NCBI GenBank assembly: GCA_021292105.1
Contig: CM037870.1
Location: 69,481,260-69,545,259, forward strand
Direction: 5' to 3'
Source: Anadara kagoshimensis
Lineage: Eukaryota > Mollusca > Bivalvia > Arcoida > Arcidae
DNA: 64,000 nt
Position numbers and translations under genes: made by a program. Numbering within the stretch: the first letter of the stretch is position 1; each line of letters starts with the position of its first letter. Below, in pieces: positions 45,101 to 57,017 of this stretch. The notes under the pieces were generated by a model. It was not told the origin of the DNA. It saw nothing but the letters and a program-made list of their open reading frames with translations, and did not search any database.

Positions 45101-48100
45101 TCTATAGTTAAATGTTCTGGTGTTCATCTATATAGTTAAATGTTCTGGTGTTCATCTATAGTTAAATGTTCTGGTGTTCATCTATAGTTAAATATTCTGG
45201 TGTTCATCTACAGTTAAATGTTCTGGTGTTCATTTATAGTTAAATGTTCTGGTGTTCATCTATAGTTAAATGTTCTGGTGTTCATCTATATAGTTAAATG
45301 TTCTGGTGTTCATCTATAGTTAAATGTTCTGGTGTTCATCTATAGTTAAATGTTCTGGTGTTCATTTATAGTTAAATGTTCTGGTGTTCATCTATATAGT
45401 TAAAAGTTCTGGTGTTCATCTATATAGTTAAATGTTCTGGTGTTCATCTATAGTTAAATGTTCTGGTGTTCATCTATTGTTAAATATTCTGGTGTTCATC
45501 TATAGTTAAATGCTCTGGTGTTCATCTATATAGTTAAATGTTCTGATGTTCATCTATATAGTTAAATGTTCTGGTGTTCATCTATAGTTAAATGTTCTGG
45601 TGTTCATCTATATAGTTAAATGTTCTGGTGTTCATCTATAGTTAAATGTTCTGGTGTTAATCTATAGTTAAATGTTCTGGTGTTCATCTATTGTTAAATG
45701 TTCTGGTGTTCATCTGTATAGTTAAATGTTCTGGTGTTCATCTATATAGTTAAATGTTCTGGTGTTCATCTATATAGATAAATGTTCTGGTGTTCATCTA
45801 TAGTTAAATGTTCTGGTGTTCATCTATACTTAAATTTCTGGTGTTCATCTATATAGTTAAATGTTCTGGTGTTCATCTATAGTTAAATGTTCTGGTGTTC
45901 ATCTATAGTTAAATGTTCTGGTGTTCATCTATATAGTTAAATGTTCTGGTGTTCATCTATATAGTTAAATGTTCTGGTGTTCTTCTATAGTTAAATGTTC
46001 TGGTGTTCATCTATACTTAAATTTCTGGTGTTCATCTATATAGTTTAATATTCTGGTGTTCATCTATAGTTAAATGTTCTGGTGTTCATCTATATAGTTA
46101 AATGTTCTGGTGTTCATCTATATAGTTAAATGTTCTGGTGTTCATCTATAGTTAAATGTTCTGGTGTTTATCTTTAGTTAAATGTTCTGGTGTTCATTAT
46201 AGTTAAATGTTCTGGTGTTATCATATAGCTAAATGTTCTGGTGTTCATCTATAGTTAAATGTTCTGGTTTCATCTATTGTTACATGTTCTGGTGTTCATC
46301 TATAGTTAAATGTTCTGGTGTTCATCTATATAGTTAAATGTTCTGGTGTTCATCTATAGTTAAATGTTCTGGTGTTCATCTAACCTAAATGTTCTGGTGT
46401 TCATCTATAGTTAAATGTTCTGGTGTTCATCTATAGTTAAATGTTCTGGTGTTCATCTATAGTTAAATGTTCTGGTGTTCATCTATTGTTACATGTTCTG
46501 GTGTTCATCTATAGTTAAATGTTCTGGTGTTCATCTATTGTTAAATGTTCTGGTGTTCATCTATTGTTACATGTTCTGGTGTTCATCTATAGTTAAATGT
46601 TCTGGTGTTCATCTATAGTTAAATGTTCTGGTGTTCATCTATACCAAATGTTTGTGGTTTTGTTCATCTATAGTTAAATGTTGTGGTGTTCATCTATAGT
46701 TAAATGTTCTGGTGTTCATCTATATAGTTAAATGTTCTGGTGTTCATATATAGTTAAACATGTTCTGGTGTTCATCTATAGTTAAATGTTCTGGTGTTCA
46801 TCTATAGTTAAATGTTCTGGTGTTCATCTATTGTTAAATGTTCTGGTTTCATCTATAGTTAAATGTTCTGGTGTTCTCTATATAGTTAAATGTTCTGTGT
46901 TCATCTATAGTTAAATGTTCTGGTGTTCATATATAGTTAAATGTTCTGGTGTTCATTTATAGTCAAATGTTCTGGTGTTCATCTATAGTTAAAATGTTCT
47001 GGTGTTCATCTATAGTTAAAGTTCTGGTGTTCATCTATTGTTAAATGTTCTGGTGTTCATCTATAGTTAAAAGTTCTGGTGTTCATATATAGTTAAATGT
47101 TCTGTGTGTTCTTCTATAGTTAAATGTTCTGGTGTTTCATCTATAGTTAAATGTTCTGGTGTTCATCTATAGTTAAATGTTCTGGTGTTCATCTATAGTT
47201 AAATTTCTGGTGTTCATCTATATTAAATATGTCTGGTGTTCATCTATAGTTAAATGTTCTGGTGTTCATATTATTAAATGTTCTGGTGTTCATCTATAGT
47301 TAAATGTTTCTGGTGTTCATTTATAGTTAAATGTTCTGGTGTTCATCTATAGTTAAATGTTCTGGTGTCATCTATATAGTTAAATGTTCTGGTGTGTCAT
47401 ATATAGTTAAATGTTCTGGTGTTCATCTATAGTAAATGTTCTGGTGTTCATTATAGTTAAATGTTCTGGTGTTCATATATAGTTAAATGTTCTGGTGTTC
47501 ATCTATATAGTAAAATGTTCTGGTGTTCATCTATAGTTAAATGTTCTGGTGTTCATCTATGTTAAATGTTCTGGTGTTCTATATTAGTTAAATGTTCTGG
47601 TGTTCATCTATATAGTTAAATGTTCTGGTGTTCATCTATTAGTTAAATGTTCTGGTGTTCATCTATAGTTAAATGTTCTGGTGTTCATCTATAGTTAAAT
47701 GTTCTGGTGTGTTTCATCTATATAGTTAAATGTTTGGTGTTCATCTATAGTTAAATATTCTGGTGTTCATCTATTGTTAAATGTTCTGGTGTTCATCTAT
47801 ATAGTAAATGTTCTGGTTGTTCATCTATATAGTTAAATATTCTGGAGTTCATCTATAGTTAAATGTTCTGGTGTTCATTATATAGTTAAATGTTCTGGTG
47901 TTCATCTATAGTTAAATGTTCTGGTGTCCATCTATAGTTAAATGTTCTGGTGTTCATTTATAGTTAAATGTTCTGGTGTTCATATATATAGCTAAATGTT
48001 CTGGTGTTCATCTATAGTTAAATGTTGTGGTGTTCATCTATAGTTAAATGTTGTGGTGTTCATCTATAGTTAAATGTTCTGGTGTTCATCTATTGTTACA

Positions 48101-51100
48101 TGTTCTGGTGTTCATCTATAGTTAAATGTTCTGGTGTTCATCTATATAGTTAAATGTTCTGGTGTTCATCTATAGTTAAATGTTCTGGTGTTCATCTATA
48201 GTTAGTTAAATGTTCTGGTGTTCATGTATAGTTAAATGTTCTGGTGTTCATCTATAGTCAAATGTTCTGGTGTTTATCTATAGTTAAATGTTCTGGTGTT
48301 CATCTATAGTTAAATGTTCTGGTGTTCATCTATATAGTTAAATGTTCTGGTGTTCATCTATTGTTAAATGTTCTGGTGTTCATCTATAGTTAAATGTTCT
48401 GGTGTTCATCTATACTTAAATGTTCTGGTGTTCATCTATATAGTTAAATGTTCTGGTGTTCATCTATAGTTAAATGTTCTGGTGTTCATCTATAGTTAAA
48501 TGTTCTGGTGTTCATCTATAGTTAAATGTTCTGGTGTTCATCTATAGTTAAATGTTCTGGTGTTCATCTATAGTTAAATGTTCTGGTGTTCATCTATTGT
48601 TACATGTTCTGGTGTTCATCTATAGTTCAATGTTCTGGTGTTCATCTATATAGTTAAATGTTCTGGTGTTCATCTATTGTTAAATATTCTGGTGTTCATC
48701 TATAGTTAAATGTTCTGGTGTTCATCTATAGTTAAATGTTCTGGTGTTCATCTATTGTTACATGTTCTGGTGTTCATCTATAGTTAAATGTTCTGGTGTT
48801 CATCTATAGTTAAATGTTCTGGTGTTCATCTATAGTTAAATGTTCTGGTGTTCATCTATATAGTTAAATGTTCTGGTGTTCATCTATAGTTAAATGTTCT
48901 GGTGTTCATCTATATAGTTAAATGTTCTGGTGTTCATCTATAGTTAAATGTTCTGGTGTTAATCTATAGTTAAATGTTCTGGTGTTTATCTATAGATAAA
49001 TGTTCTGGTGTTCATCTATAGTTAAATATGCTGTTGTTCATCTATAGTTAAATGTTCTGGTGTTCATCTATATAGTTAAATGTTCTGGTGTTCATCTATA
49101 GTTAAATGTTCTGGTGTTCATCTATAGTTAAATGTTCTGGTGTTCATCTATACTTAAATGTTCTGGTGTTCATCTATATAGTTAAATGTTCTGGTGTTCA
49201 TCTATAGTTAAATGTTCTGGTGTTCATCTATAGTTAAATGTTCTGGTGTTCATCTATATAGTTAAATGTTCTGGTGTTCATCTATATAGTTAAATGTTCT
49301 GGTGTTCATCTATAGTTAAATGTTCTGGTGTTCATCTATATAGTTAAATGTTCTGGTGTTCATCTATAGTTAAATGTTCTGGTGTTCATCTATAGTTAAA
49401 TGTTCTGGTGTTCATCTATACTTAAATGTTCTGGTGTTCATCTATATAGTTGAATATTCTGGTGTTCATCTATAGTTAAATGTTCTGGTGTTCATCTATA
49501 GTTAAATGTTCTGGTGTTCATCTATAGTTAAATGTTCTGGTGTTCATCTATATAGTTAAATGTTCTGGTGTTCATCTATATAGTTAAATGTTCTGGTGTT
49601 CATCTATAGTTAAATGTTCTGGTGTTCATCTATAGTTAAATGTTCTGGTGTTCATCTATAGTTAAATGTTCTGGTGTTCATCTATAGTTAAATGTTCTGG
49701 TGTTCATCTATACTTAAATGTTCTGGTGTTGATCTATAGTTAAATATTCTGGTGTTCATCTATATAGTTAAATGTTCTGGTGTTCATCTATATAGTTAAA
49801 TGTTCTGGTGTTCATCTATAGTTAAATGTTCTGGTGTTCATCTATAGTTAAATGTTCTGGTGTTCATCTATACTTAAATGTTCTGGTGTTGATCTATAGT
49901 TAAATGTTCTGGTGTTCATCTATACTTAAATGTTCTGGTGTTCATCTATATAGTTAAATATTCTGGTGTTCATCTATAGTTAAATGTTCTGGTGTTCATC
50001 TATAGTTAAATGTTCTGGTGTTCATCTATAGTTAAATGTTCTGGTGTTCATCTATATAGTTAAATATTCTGGTGTTCATCTATATAGTTAAATATTCTGG
50101 TGTTCATCTATAGTTAAATGTTCTGGTGTTCATCTATAGTTAAATGTTCTGGTGTTCATCTATATAGTTAAATGTTCTGGTGTTCATCTATATAGTTAAA
50201 TGTTCTGGTGTTCATCTATATAGTTAAATGTTGTGGTGTTCATCTATAGTTAAATGTTGTGGTGTTCATCTATATAGTTAAATGTTCAGGTGTTCATCTA
50301 TATAGTTAAATGTTCTGGTGTTCATCTATAGTTAAATGTTGTGGTGTTCATCTATAGTTAAATGTTGTGGTGTTCATCTATATAGTTAAATGTTCTGGTG
50401 TTCATCTATATAGTTAAATGTTCTGGTGTTCATCTATAGTTAAATGTTCTGGTGTTCATCTATAGTTAAATGTTCTGGTGTTCATCTATACTTAAATGTT
50501 CTGATGTTCATCTATATAGTTGAATATTCTGGTGTTCATCTATAGAGTTAAATGTTCTGGTGTTCATCTATAGTTAAATGTTCTGGTGTTCATCTATAGT
50601 TAAATGTTCTGGTGTTCATCTATACTTAAATGTTCTGGTGTTGATCTATAGTTAAATGTTCTGGTGTTCATCTATATAGTTAAATGTTCTGGTGTTCATC
50701 TATAGTTAAATGTTCTGGTGTTGATCTATAGTTAAATATTCTGGTGTTCATCTATATAGTTAAATGTTCTGGTGTTTATCTATATAGTTAAATGTTCTGG
50801 TGTTCATCTATAGTTAAATGTTCTGGTGTTCATCTATACTTAAATGTTCTGGTGTTGATCTATAGTTAAATGTTCTGGTGTTCATCTATACTTAAATGTT
50901 CTGGTGTTCATCTATATAGTTAAATATTCTGGTGTTCATCTATAGTTAAATGTTCTGGTGTTCATCTGTAGTTAAATGTTCTGGTGTTCATCTATAGTTA
51001 AATGTTCTGGTGTTCATCTATATAGTTAAATATTCTGGTGTTCATCTATATAGTTAAATATTCTGGTGTTCATCTATAGTTAAATGTTCTGGTGTTCATC

Positions 51101-51553
51101 TATAGTTAAATGTTCTGGTGTTCATCTATATAGTTAAATGTTCTGGTGTTCATCTATATAGTTAAATGTTCTGGTGTTCATCTATAGTTAAATGTTGTGG
51201 TGTTCATCTATAGTTAAATGTTGTGGTGTTCATCTATATAGTTAAATGTTCTGGTGTTCATCTATATAGTTAAATGTTCTGGTGTTCATCTATAGTTAAA
51301 TGTTGTGTGTTCATCTATAGTTAATGTTGTGTGTTCATCTATATAGTTAAATGTTCTGGTGTTCATCTATATAGTTAAATGTTCTGGTGTTCATCTATAG
51401 TTAATGTTGTGGTGTTTCATCTATAGTTTAAATGTTGTGGTGTTTCATCTATATAGTTAAATGTTCTGGTGTTCATCTATAGTTAAATGTTCTGGTTTGT
51501 CATTAATATTTAAATTAAAGGTCAAGCGGACAGGTCAATGTTGTTTGTTTATA
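42105..51553 (+). mobile_element. MITE family B split by a 9.2-kb minisatellite
   Basis: Left end GTAGGCAAACAACATTGACC at 42105. Right end AATTAAAGGTCAAGCGGACA ... AATGTTGTTTGTTTATA at about 51510-51553. The halves match the two ends of the complete copies at 31843 and 32124. The minisatellite occupies the interior. Confidence 0.6.
42312..51497 (+). repeat. 26/28-bp minisatellite, about 340 units
   Basis: Unit TGGTGTTCATCTATAGTTAA plus ATGTTC (26 bp), with a 28-bp variant having TATATAGTT. Variants include TATTGTT, TATACTT and TTGTGG. A higher-order repeat of about 2.09 kb is visible (GTGTTAATCT at 43561 and 45654). Between about 46150 and 47900 units carry many single-base losses and gains not seen elsewhere. 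It lies in the A1-B1 intron of gene 2. Confidence 0.96.
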
Positions 51554-51591
51554 TATTTGTATTACCAAATGTATATATTCAATGTTTACAG

Positions 51592-51640
51592 TGTGCCATA
51601 TTGTTAGCATCTGCTGTTACTTGTAAGGACGACTGTTGTA
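51592..51640 (+). CDS. Gene 2 exon B1 (49-nt cysteine microexon)
   Basis: 49-nt exon, phase 0-1, acceptor GTTTACAG and donor GTAAGT. It encodes CAILLASAVTCKDDCC. It follows the minisatellite by under 100 bp. Confidence 0.83.
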
Positions 51641-51790
51641 GTAAGTATTCTATTGATAACCATACACGGCATTGAATAAGTTCTGTTAAGGATAAACCAC
51701 TTTGGTTAAGGTGTGTCTAGTTCCTTGCTATGAATATAATTACAATTTTTGGTAAAAAAAATCGGATTTTACACTATTTGTCTATTTGTT

Positions 51791-51865
51791 CCGTTACCTG
51801 TGGTTTAGTTACATTCCGTTACCTGTGGTTTAGTTACATTCCGTTACCTGTGGTTTAGTTACATT
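51791..51865 (+). repeat. 25-bp tandem repeat, three copies
   Basis: CCGTTACCTGTGGTTTAGTT plus ACATT, at 51791, 51816 and 51841. Confidence 0.95.
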
Positions 51866-51904
51866 GATCATTTTTCCAGAACTGTTTTTGTTAGTAAACT
51901 GTTT

Positions 51905-52110
51905 TGGTAGCGGATGTAGCTGGCTTAACAGAAGACGCTTAACCATTCCGGAGCACATGGTTTCACTTCCCAGGTGAAAATGACGTATCAACAATATTTA
52001 CCAGTCAAACATGATGGAATATATACGATCTTTACCGTTTATCTAGCTAACAGAGACGCTTACCATTCCGGAGCACCTGGAATCCTTTCCCAGGTGGAAA
52101 TGACGTTTGA
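51905..52110 (+). mobile_element. Penelope-like element 3' end, duplicated fragment
   Basis: Two similar plus-strand pieces (ACGCTTAACCATTCCGGAGC and GACGCTTACCATTCCGGAGC, each with CCCAGGTG) about 125 bp apart, both related to the tail's GGAGCACC block. Confidence 0.5.
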
Positions 52111-52319
52111 ACAAAATTTACTGGTTTTTCAAAGTATTTCTAATTGTGATCTAAACTGGACCTGTTTTGTATTTTATTTGATTATATTATCATTTATAAA
52201 CGATGTTTCAATACAATCGTAATGGAATATATACGATCCTTACCGTTTCGTTATCGATATAAACATAACTATTTAAAGCATTTTACAATTTTTGAAAAAA
52301 TAAAAATAATGTTAAGTAA

Positions 52320-52620
52320 AACCAAACATAAGAAACTATGTCCAAACCACATCACAAAGCACTGTAAAAACCTTGGAGTTGCAAGTTAGGTTAAACACGT
52401 GAACTTTCAACAAGGAAATAAGGTTGGGTGCTCCGGGGAGGTAAACACCTTATGTTTAGCTAGCTGCACCACAACATATGTAATCAAAGTTGGGAATGCA
52501 AGGAATATGGAACTATGGGAGACAAAATATATCCTTGGTAAGTTTGAATACAGATAGATTACATTGATTGATATAACTGTGATGATCGCCATAAAACATT
52601 TTGAGGGCAATAATAAGGCT
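52320..52620 (-). mobile_element. Penelope-like element 3' end fragment
   Basis: ACCAAACATAAGAAACTATG, GGTTGGGTGCTCCGGGGAGG and ATAAAACATTTTGAGGGCAA of the shared tail, minus strand. Confidence 0.68.
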
Positions 52621-52629
52621 AGGCTTTAG

Positions 52630-53240
52630 TAACCAATTACTTTATTTCCTTATTCATTTTGACTGCTCTGCTTGAAACTAAAATGAATATAAATATATAG
52701 TTTGAAAAAAATCGTTCGGGGTTTGGTAGTGAAAGCATGAATGTGGTTTATCGTTATTCCAATATTACCACCTTTCTTATATTTTCCTTCATTATCTCTT
52801 TGTGACAGTATTAGATCACTTAGTTCCCTCAATTTAACACCGGAGTTTATATCCAAATGTAATTCTGTCATGATTATAAATATTATGAATTGAATCAAAT
52901 CAGAGTTAGATAATTCATTTTCCGGAAAATTGATTAAAATCATTGTAACTCTTTGTTTAATGAATATATCCATTTTAATTTTAAACTGAAGGGGCTATTA
53001 TAAAATCTGTTTCCAACGTAAAATGACCTTTCCACACTTACCAATAATTGAGCATTTTTAAAATATAATGTAGTATTTTCCGTATTTTATTTTTATTGTA
53101 TACATGTATATTTATTTATTTTTTTATTTTTTATTATTTTTGGCCTAATGTGGTTTCGGATTCTATTCAAAATATATGTATTTCATAATGTTGGACCAAA
53201 CTTTACTGATAAGGAATTACATATTGTGGCAGTTTTATGT
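52630..53240 (+). other. Gene 2 intron, no recognised feature
   Basis: AT-rich; an open frame on the minus strand at 52650-52973 is not supported by any homologue here. Confidence 0.4.
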
Positions 53241-53242
53241 GT

Positions 53243-53322
53243 ACAATACTAGATAGCCGTTTCAGAATACAATTCTTCATTAGTATATATCATTCCGAAA
53301 CGACTGTGTAGTGGTAAAACCT
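53243..53322 (+). mobile_element. MITE family A, terminal fragment
   Basis: ATACTAGATAGCCGTTTCAG and CAATTCTTCATTAGTATATA, then an inverted echo ATTCCGAAACGACTGTGTAG, so both ends lie nearly back to back. Confidence 0.45.
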
Positions 53323-53367
53323 AGTAATAATCAATATTATTCATATATTTTATATTTGCATTATCAT

Positions 53368-54565
53368 TATACCCCCCGCAAACGACGTTTGGGGGGGGGG
53401 GGTAGATAGGAATCACCTTGTCCGTCTGTCTGTCTGTCCGTCTGTCCGTCTGTCCCACTTCGTGTCCGGAACAGAACTTTTGTACCGTAGCACCTAGGAT
53501 TATCAAACTTGGTATGTGGATGCATCATTGGAAGGCGATGTGTCATGTACCAAATTTAGGTCACTGTAGCCTTGACTTTTGACCTTTGACCTCTATGATA
53601 GTAAAACCTTGTGCATCTTTGTGTCCGGAACAGAACTTTTGTACCGTAGCACCTAGGATTATCAAACTTGGTATGTGGATGCATCATTGGAAGGCGATGT
53701 GTCATGTACCAAATTTAGGTCACTGTAACCTTGACTTTTGACCTTTGACCTCTATGATAGTAAAACCTTGTGCATCTTCGTGTCCGGAACAGAACTTTTG
53801 TACCGTAGCACCTAGGATTGTCAAACTTGGTATGTGGATGCATCATGGGAAGGCGATGTGTCATGTACCAAATTTAGGTCGTGACTTTGACTTTGAGCTT
53901 TGACCTATGATATGAGGGGTACCCATTTTGTGTAATCAACTCCTATTTTGGTTGGATTATATTATTTTTGTAAGATTTTACGGGTAGTTGAACTTAGTCA
54001 TTTTTCAACAATATTCCATATGAGGGGTACTCATTTTGTGTAATCAACTCCTCTTACAGCTTTTAACCAAGAAGTCTGAAACTTTGCAGGATGTTTCTAT
54101 ATACATTGAACATGTGCACTTCCTATTTTTGTTGGATTATATTGTTTTGTTCATATTTTATGGGTAGTTTAACTAAGTCATTTTTCAACAATATTCCATA
54201 TGAGGGATACCCATTTTGTGTAATCAACTCCTCTTACAGCTTTTCACAAACAAGTCTGAAACTTTACAGGATGTTTCTATATACATTGAACATGTGCAAC
54301 TCCTTTTTTGGCTGGATTATATAGTTACTTAATTATATATGATCCAATTTTTTAAAAACTATGCATAGATCGATATTGAGCATCATAAGAACATGTGCAC
54401 CTGCCATTGTCGGTTTCATCACATGTATTTTGTCGAATTATTAACATTTTTTATACACAGAATTTTTCACATTACAATTTTGCCATACATACAATTTGTC
54501 CCCAGATCAAAAGTTTGGAACGGGGGGTATTAGCCTCTTTCAGAGACAGTTCTAGTTTTAGTAAT
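53368..54565 (+). repeat. Composite dispersed element with 159-bp and 180-bp tandem repeats
   Basis: Starts with a hairpin CCCCGCAAACGACGTTTGGG and a G run, then (TCTGTCCG)n. Next come about three units of 159 bp (TGTCCGGAACAG at 53463, 53622 and 53781) and two units of 180 bp (CAACAATATTCCATATGAGG at 54006 and 54186). It ends near GGAACGGGGGGTATTAGCCT. Each 159-bp unit contains TGACCTTTGACCT (53580 and 53739). No coding sequence. It lies in the B1-A2 intron of gene 2. Confidence 0.8.
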
Positions 54566-54640
54566 ATTTGGAATTTTTATGAACATATATTCAACTAGTT
54601 TTTAATAATCAGATGTGTAATTACATTTATATATTTACAG

Positions 54641-54924
54641 AATCCACTGACAGTGCCATTACAAGCTTTTCTTCAATAAACCCGCAATCTTGTGAAATAT
54701 GTGTAGCCCGTCATCATCACAGCTTTTGTGGCAACCAGAACCATAACTGTGGTGTTGGTATCATAAGCTTACCACAGTCGGGTGTATATCACAATTTAAT
54801 GGATGTGACAGAACATCGCGGATGTCATCCCCATTTTGAATGTATTCAATATTCACAATTGAGAAATGTTCATATAGTGGAACAAAATGGAAGGATTTAC
54901 AAATATATGCAGCATGGCATTACA
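54641..54924 (+). CDS. Gene 2 exon A2 (second cysteine domain A)
   Basis: 284-nt exon, phase 1-0, acceptor TTTACAG and donor GTATGT. A Ser/Thr-rich lead (STDSAITSFSSINPQS) precedes CEICVARHHHSFCGNQNHNC, SGVYHNLMDVTEHRG, CHPHFEC (C-x5-C), LRNVHIVEQNGRIYKYMQHG and IT. The Pro after C-x2-C is Val here. Intact. An open frame that continues past the donor to 54942 is an artefact of reading the intron. Confidence 0.84.
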
Positions 54925-55069
54925 GTATGTTATGAAAACTGATATTGCATGGTGAACATAAAATTCTCTTGAAACTATTTATACGCTATCATGGTAGACG
55001 TTCGTTCTTATACAAGAACTTTATACAACAAAAGAAACAGCTTACTAATGATTTTTGATGCAAAGATAA

Positions 55070-55350
55070 AAGCTTAAGCTTATCAAGACCCTCAAAAAGT
55101 CTTGTGCCCGTCGTCACAATATTGTTGATAAGTATTATGTCTTTATATACAAAGTTACCATAGATAGATTTGAACTCCAATTGATCCATTTTCCTTTCAA
55201 TCTCAATTCTGATTACACACGTGGCGTGTGTGACTAGCTAAACAGGAAGTATTACCCTTGCGAAGCACCTGGCCTCAGGTGAAAGTTTTACGTGTTTAGC
55301 TTATTAGACGGTTACAAAGATTTTACATTGCTTTTGATAGCGACTTGGAT
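55070..55350 (+). mobile_element. Penelope-like element 3' end fragment
   Basis: AAGCTTATCAAGACCCTCAA, CGTCACAATATTGTTGATAA and a terminal GATAGCGACTTGGATATGAG; some RT-end relics (ACTTTATACAACA) precede it. Confidence 0.65.
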
Positions 55351-55563
55351 ATGAGAGATTTCTATACCTTCATTTCCTATAAAATTATAGAAATTATCAT
55401 GATGCGAGATTTGCAATCACAATATCTCCATCTTGATTTTAAAATGTCCATTGAGTCAGCTATCCTTTTGTAGTGAAATGTCTTTTAAACAAACGACAAG
55501 CATCCCTAGCAATACAGTTTAAAGTTTTAAGTCTCAGTAATAGGAATTTAATATATACATATA

Positions 55564-56600
55564 CGAGGGGAGGTCAAAACGCTCATAGAACGAGGTGATT
55601 AAGTTGTTCGAACTTTCCTTCACGAATCGCTGCTTGTGCAGTCCTTGACTTGTGCACAGAAGCATTGTCGTGAAGAAGCAATACCCCTCGGCTCAATTGT
55701 CCCCTACTTTTTAATTGAATAACAATTCTCAGTTGCTTCATTAGATCATCATAGTAACATCCAGTGATAATGATTCCAGTAGGTTTCTAATTGATTAACA
55801 GAACACCCTTAGAATCCCAAAACACAATGGCTATGACTTTGCCAGCTGATGGTTGGTTTTTAACTTTTTTGTGGGGGGTGAGCCAGGATGCTTCCATTGC
55901 ATGGACTCTTTTTTGGTTTCTGGGTCCCAATGATGAATCCATGTTTCATCATCAGTTACTAAACGTAAATGGAAGCTCTCCGGATTATAATTATAAATGC
56001 CAGGAAGCTCCCCACTTGACTGGAGTCTTTTGAAGGCATTCTGCATATTAAGGTTTCTGGGGACCCATCTTGCGGATACTTTTGACATCCCAAGATGCTC
56101 GTAGATAACCGTGTATACACTTCCATGTGAAATGTCACGCTCCCTAGCTATGGCATGAATCCTAATTCTACGATCATTCATAATGAGGGTCTCCACAGAC
56201 GTGACAATTTCCTTTTTGATGGCATCTGCTGGCCGACATGACCGTGGGTCATCCTTCAGCGAGTAGCGCCCACATTTAAAGTCAGCTGATTATTTTGCTA
56301 CTGTGGAATAGGCAGGACCACTGTCACTGTACACCTCGGCCATTCGCCGTAGAATTTCTTTGGTATTGATCCCTCTACTGTTAGGAATTTTATCACTGTC
56401 CTAAACTCAACATTTTGATTTTCCATCATTGCTTGATGGTCACCAACTTTGAATGCTTTTGTGAATTACACAAATATGCTGTGACAAATAAACGTGATAT
56501 TTTTAAAATGGCGGAATGTTGTGTTGTCTAAATAAGTAAAGAAAATGTGTGTTACCCTTGGCTGAATACGCTGTTCTATGAACTTTCTGACTTCCCTTCG
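55564..56600 (-). mobile_element. mariner element, copy 2
   Basis: Flanked by TA on both sides; ends CGAGGGGAGGTCAAAACGCT and ...AACTTTCTGACTTCCCTTCG. It is the same family as 35377-36502 but inverted, 1.04 kb, with an internal deletion. It lies in the A2-B2 intron of gene 2. Confidence 0.82.
55600..56429 (-). pseudogene. mariner transposase, broken
   Basis: Start ATGATGGAAAATC on the minus strand at 56429. Two frameshifts occur before the readable block NDRRIRIHAIARERDISHGS, then HLRLVTDDETWIHHWDPETK (first catalytic Asp) and WKHPGSPPTKKL. Later codons recover HDNASVHK (second Asp) in another frame. The region that should hold the third catalytic residue and the C-terminus is missing. Between the two copies most of the ancestral protein is represented, but neither copy is functional. 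Confidence 0.8.
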
Positions 56601-56617
56601 TATATTATTACCTTACC

Positions 56618-56925
56618 AGTTTTAGGTTTGCAGCAGTAGAAGGCCGTTTAGGAATATAATTTTCTATATGAAAAGCTCGAGCCATAATTTGTTGTGATCC
56701 AAATGCTAATATAAGAAAACAGAAGGGCAAAAATATATTTTGCGATATTCTCAACACTTAAGGTATATTACATCATGCAAAGTATTTCCTTAGCTTTTCC
56801 TTAAATATAATTTTGTCCTTTGGATATTTTTCAACCCCTTGAAAATATATTGGGTTTATAATTTTGGTCCAAGCACTACTAATGAGAAATTGTATTCTTA
56901 ATCGTCCGTCTAGTGCTGTAAAATT
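56618..56925. mobile_element. MITE family A, complete copy
   Basis: Left end GCAGCAGTAGAAGGCCGTTT and right end CGTCCGTCTAGTGCTGTAAA are inverted copies over about 50 bp, with AGTGCTTGG-type sequence in both arms and no open frame between. It defines both termini of this family. Confidence 0.7.
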
Positions 56926-56968
56926 AACATTGATAAAATATGTAAATAATTATTAATTCATTTTATAG

Positions 56969-57017
56969 TGTTCCATATTTGACACAGAAGATATTTACTG
57001 CCACCATGGTTGTTGTG
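56969..57017 (+). CDS. Gene 2 exon B2 (49-nt cysteine microexon)
   Basis: 49-nt exon, phase 0-1, acceptor TTTATAG and donor GTAAGT. It encodes CSIFDTEDIYCHHGCC; TED-x2 resembles B2 of gene 3 (CMLINTEDAECVGGCC). Confidence 0.83.

Noticed and set aside
42312..51497. CRISPR-like array of regularly spaced repeats
   Set aside because: Units are contiguous 26/28-mers with no unique spacers, in a eukaryotic intron; a minisatellite.
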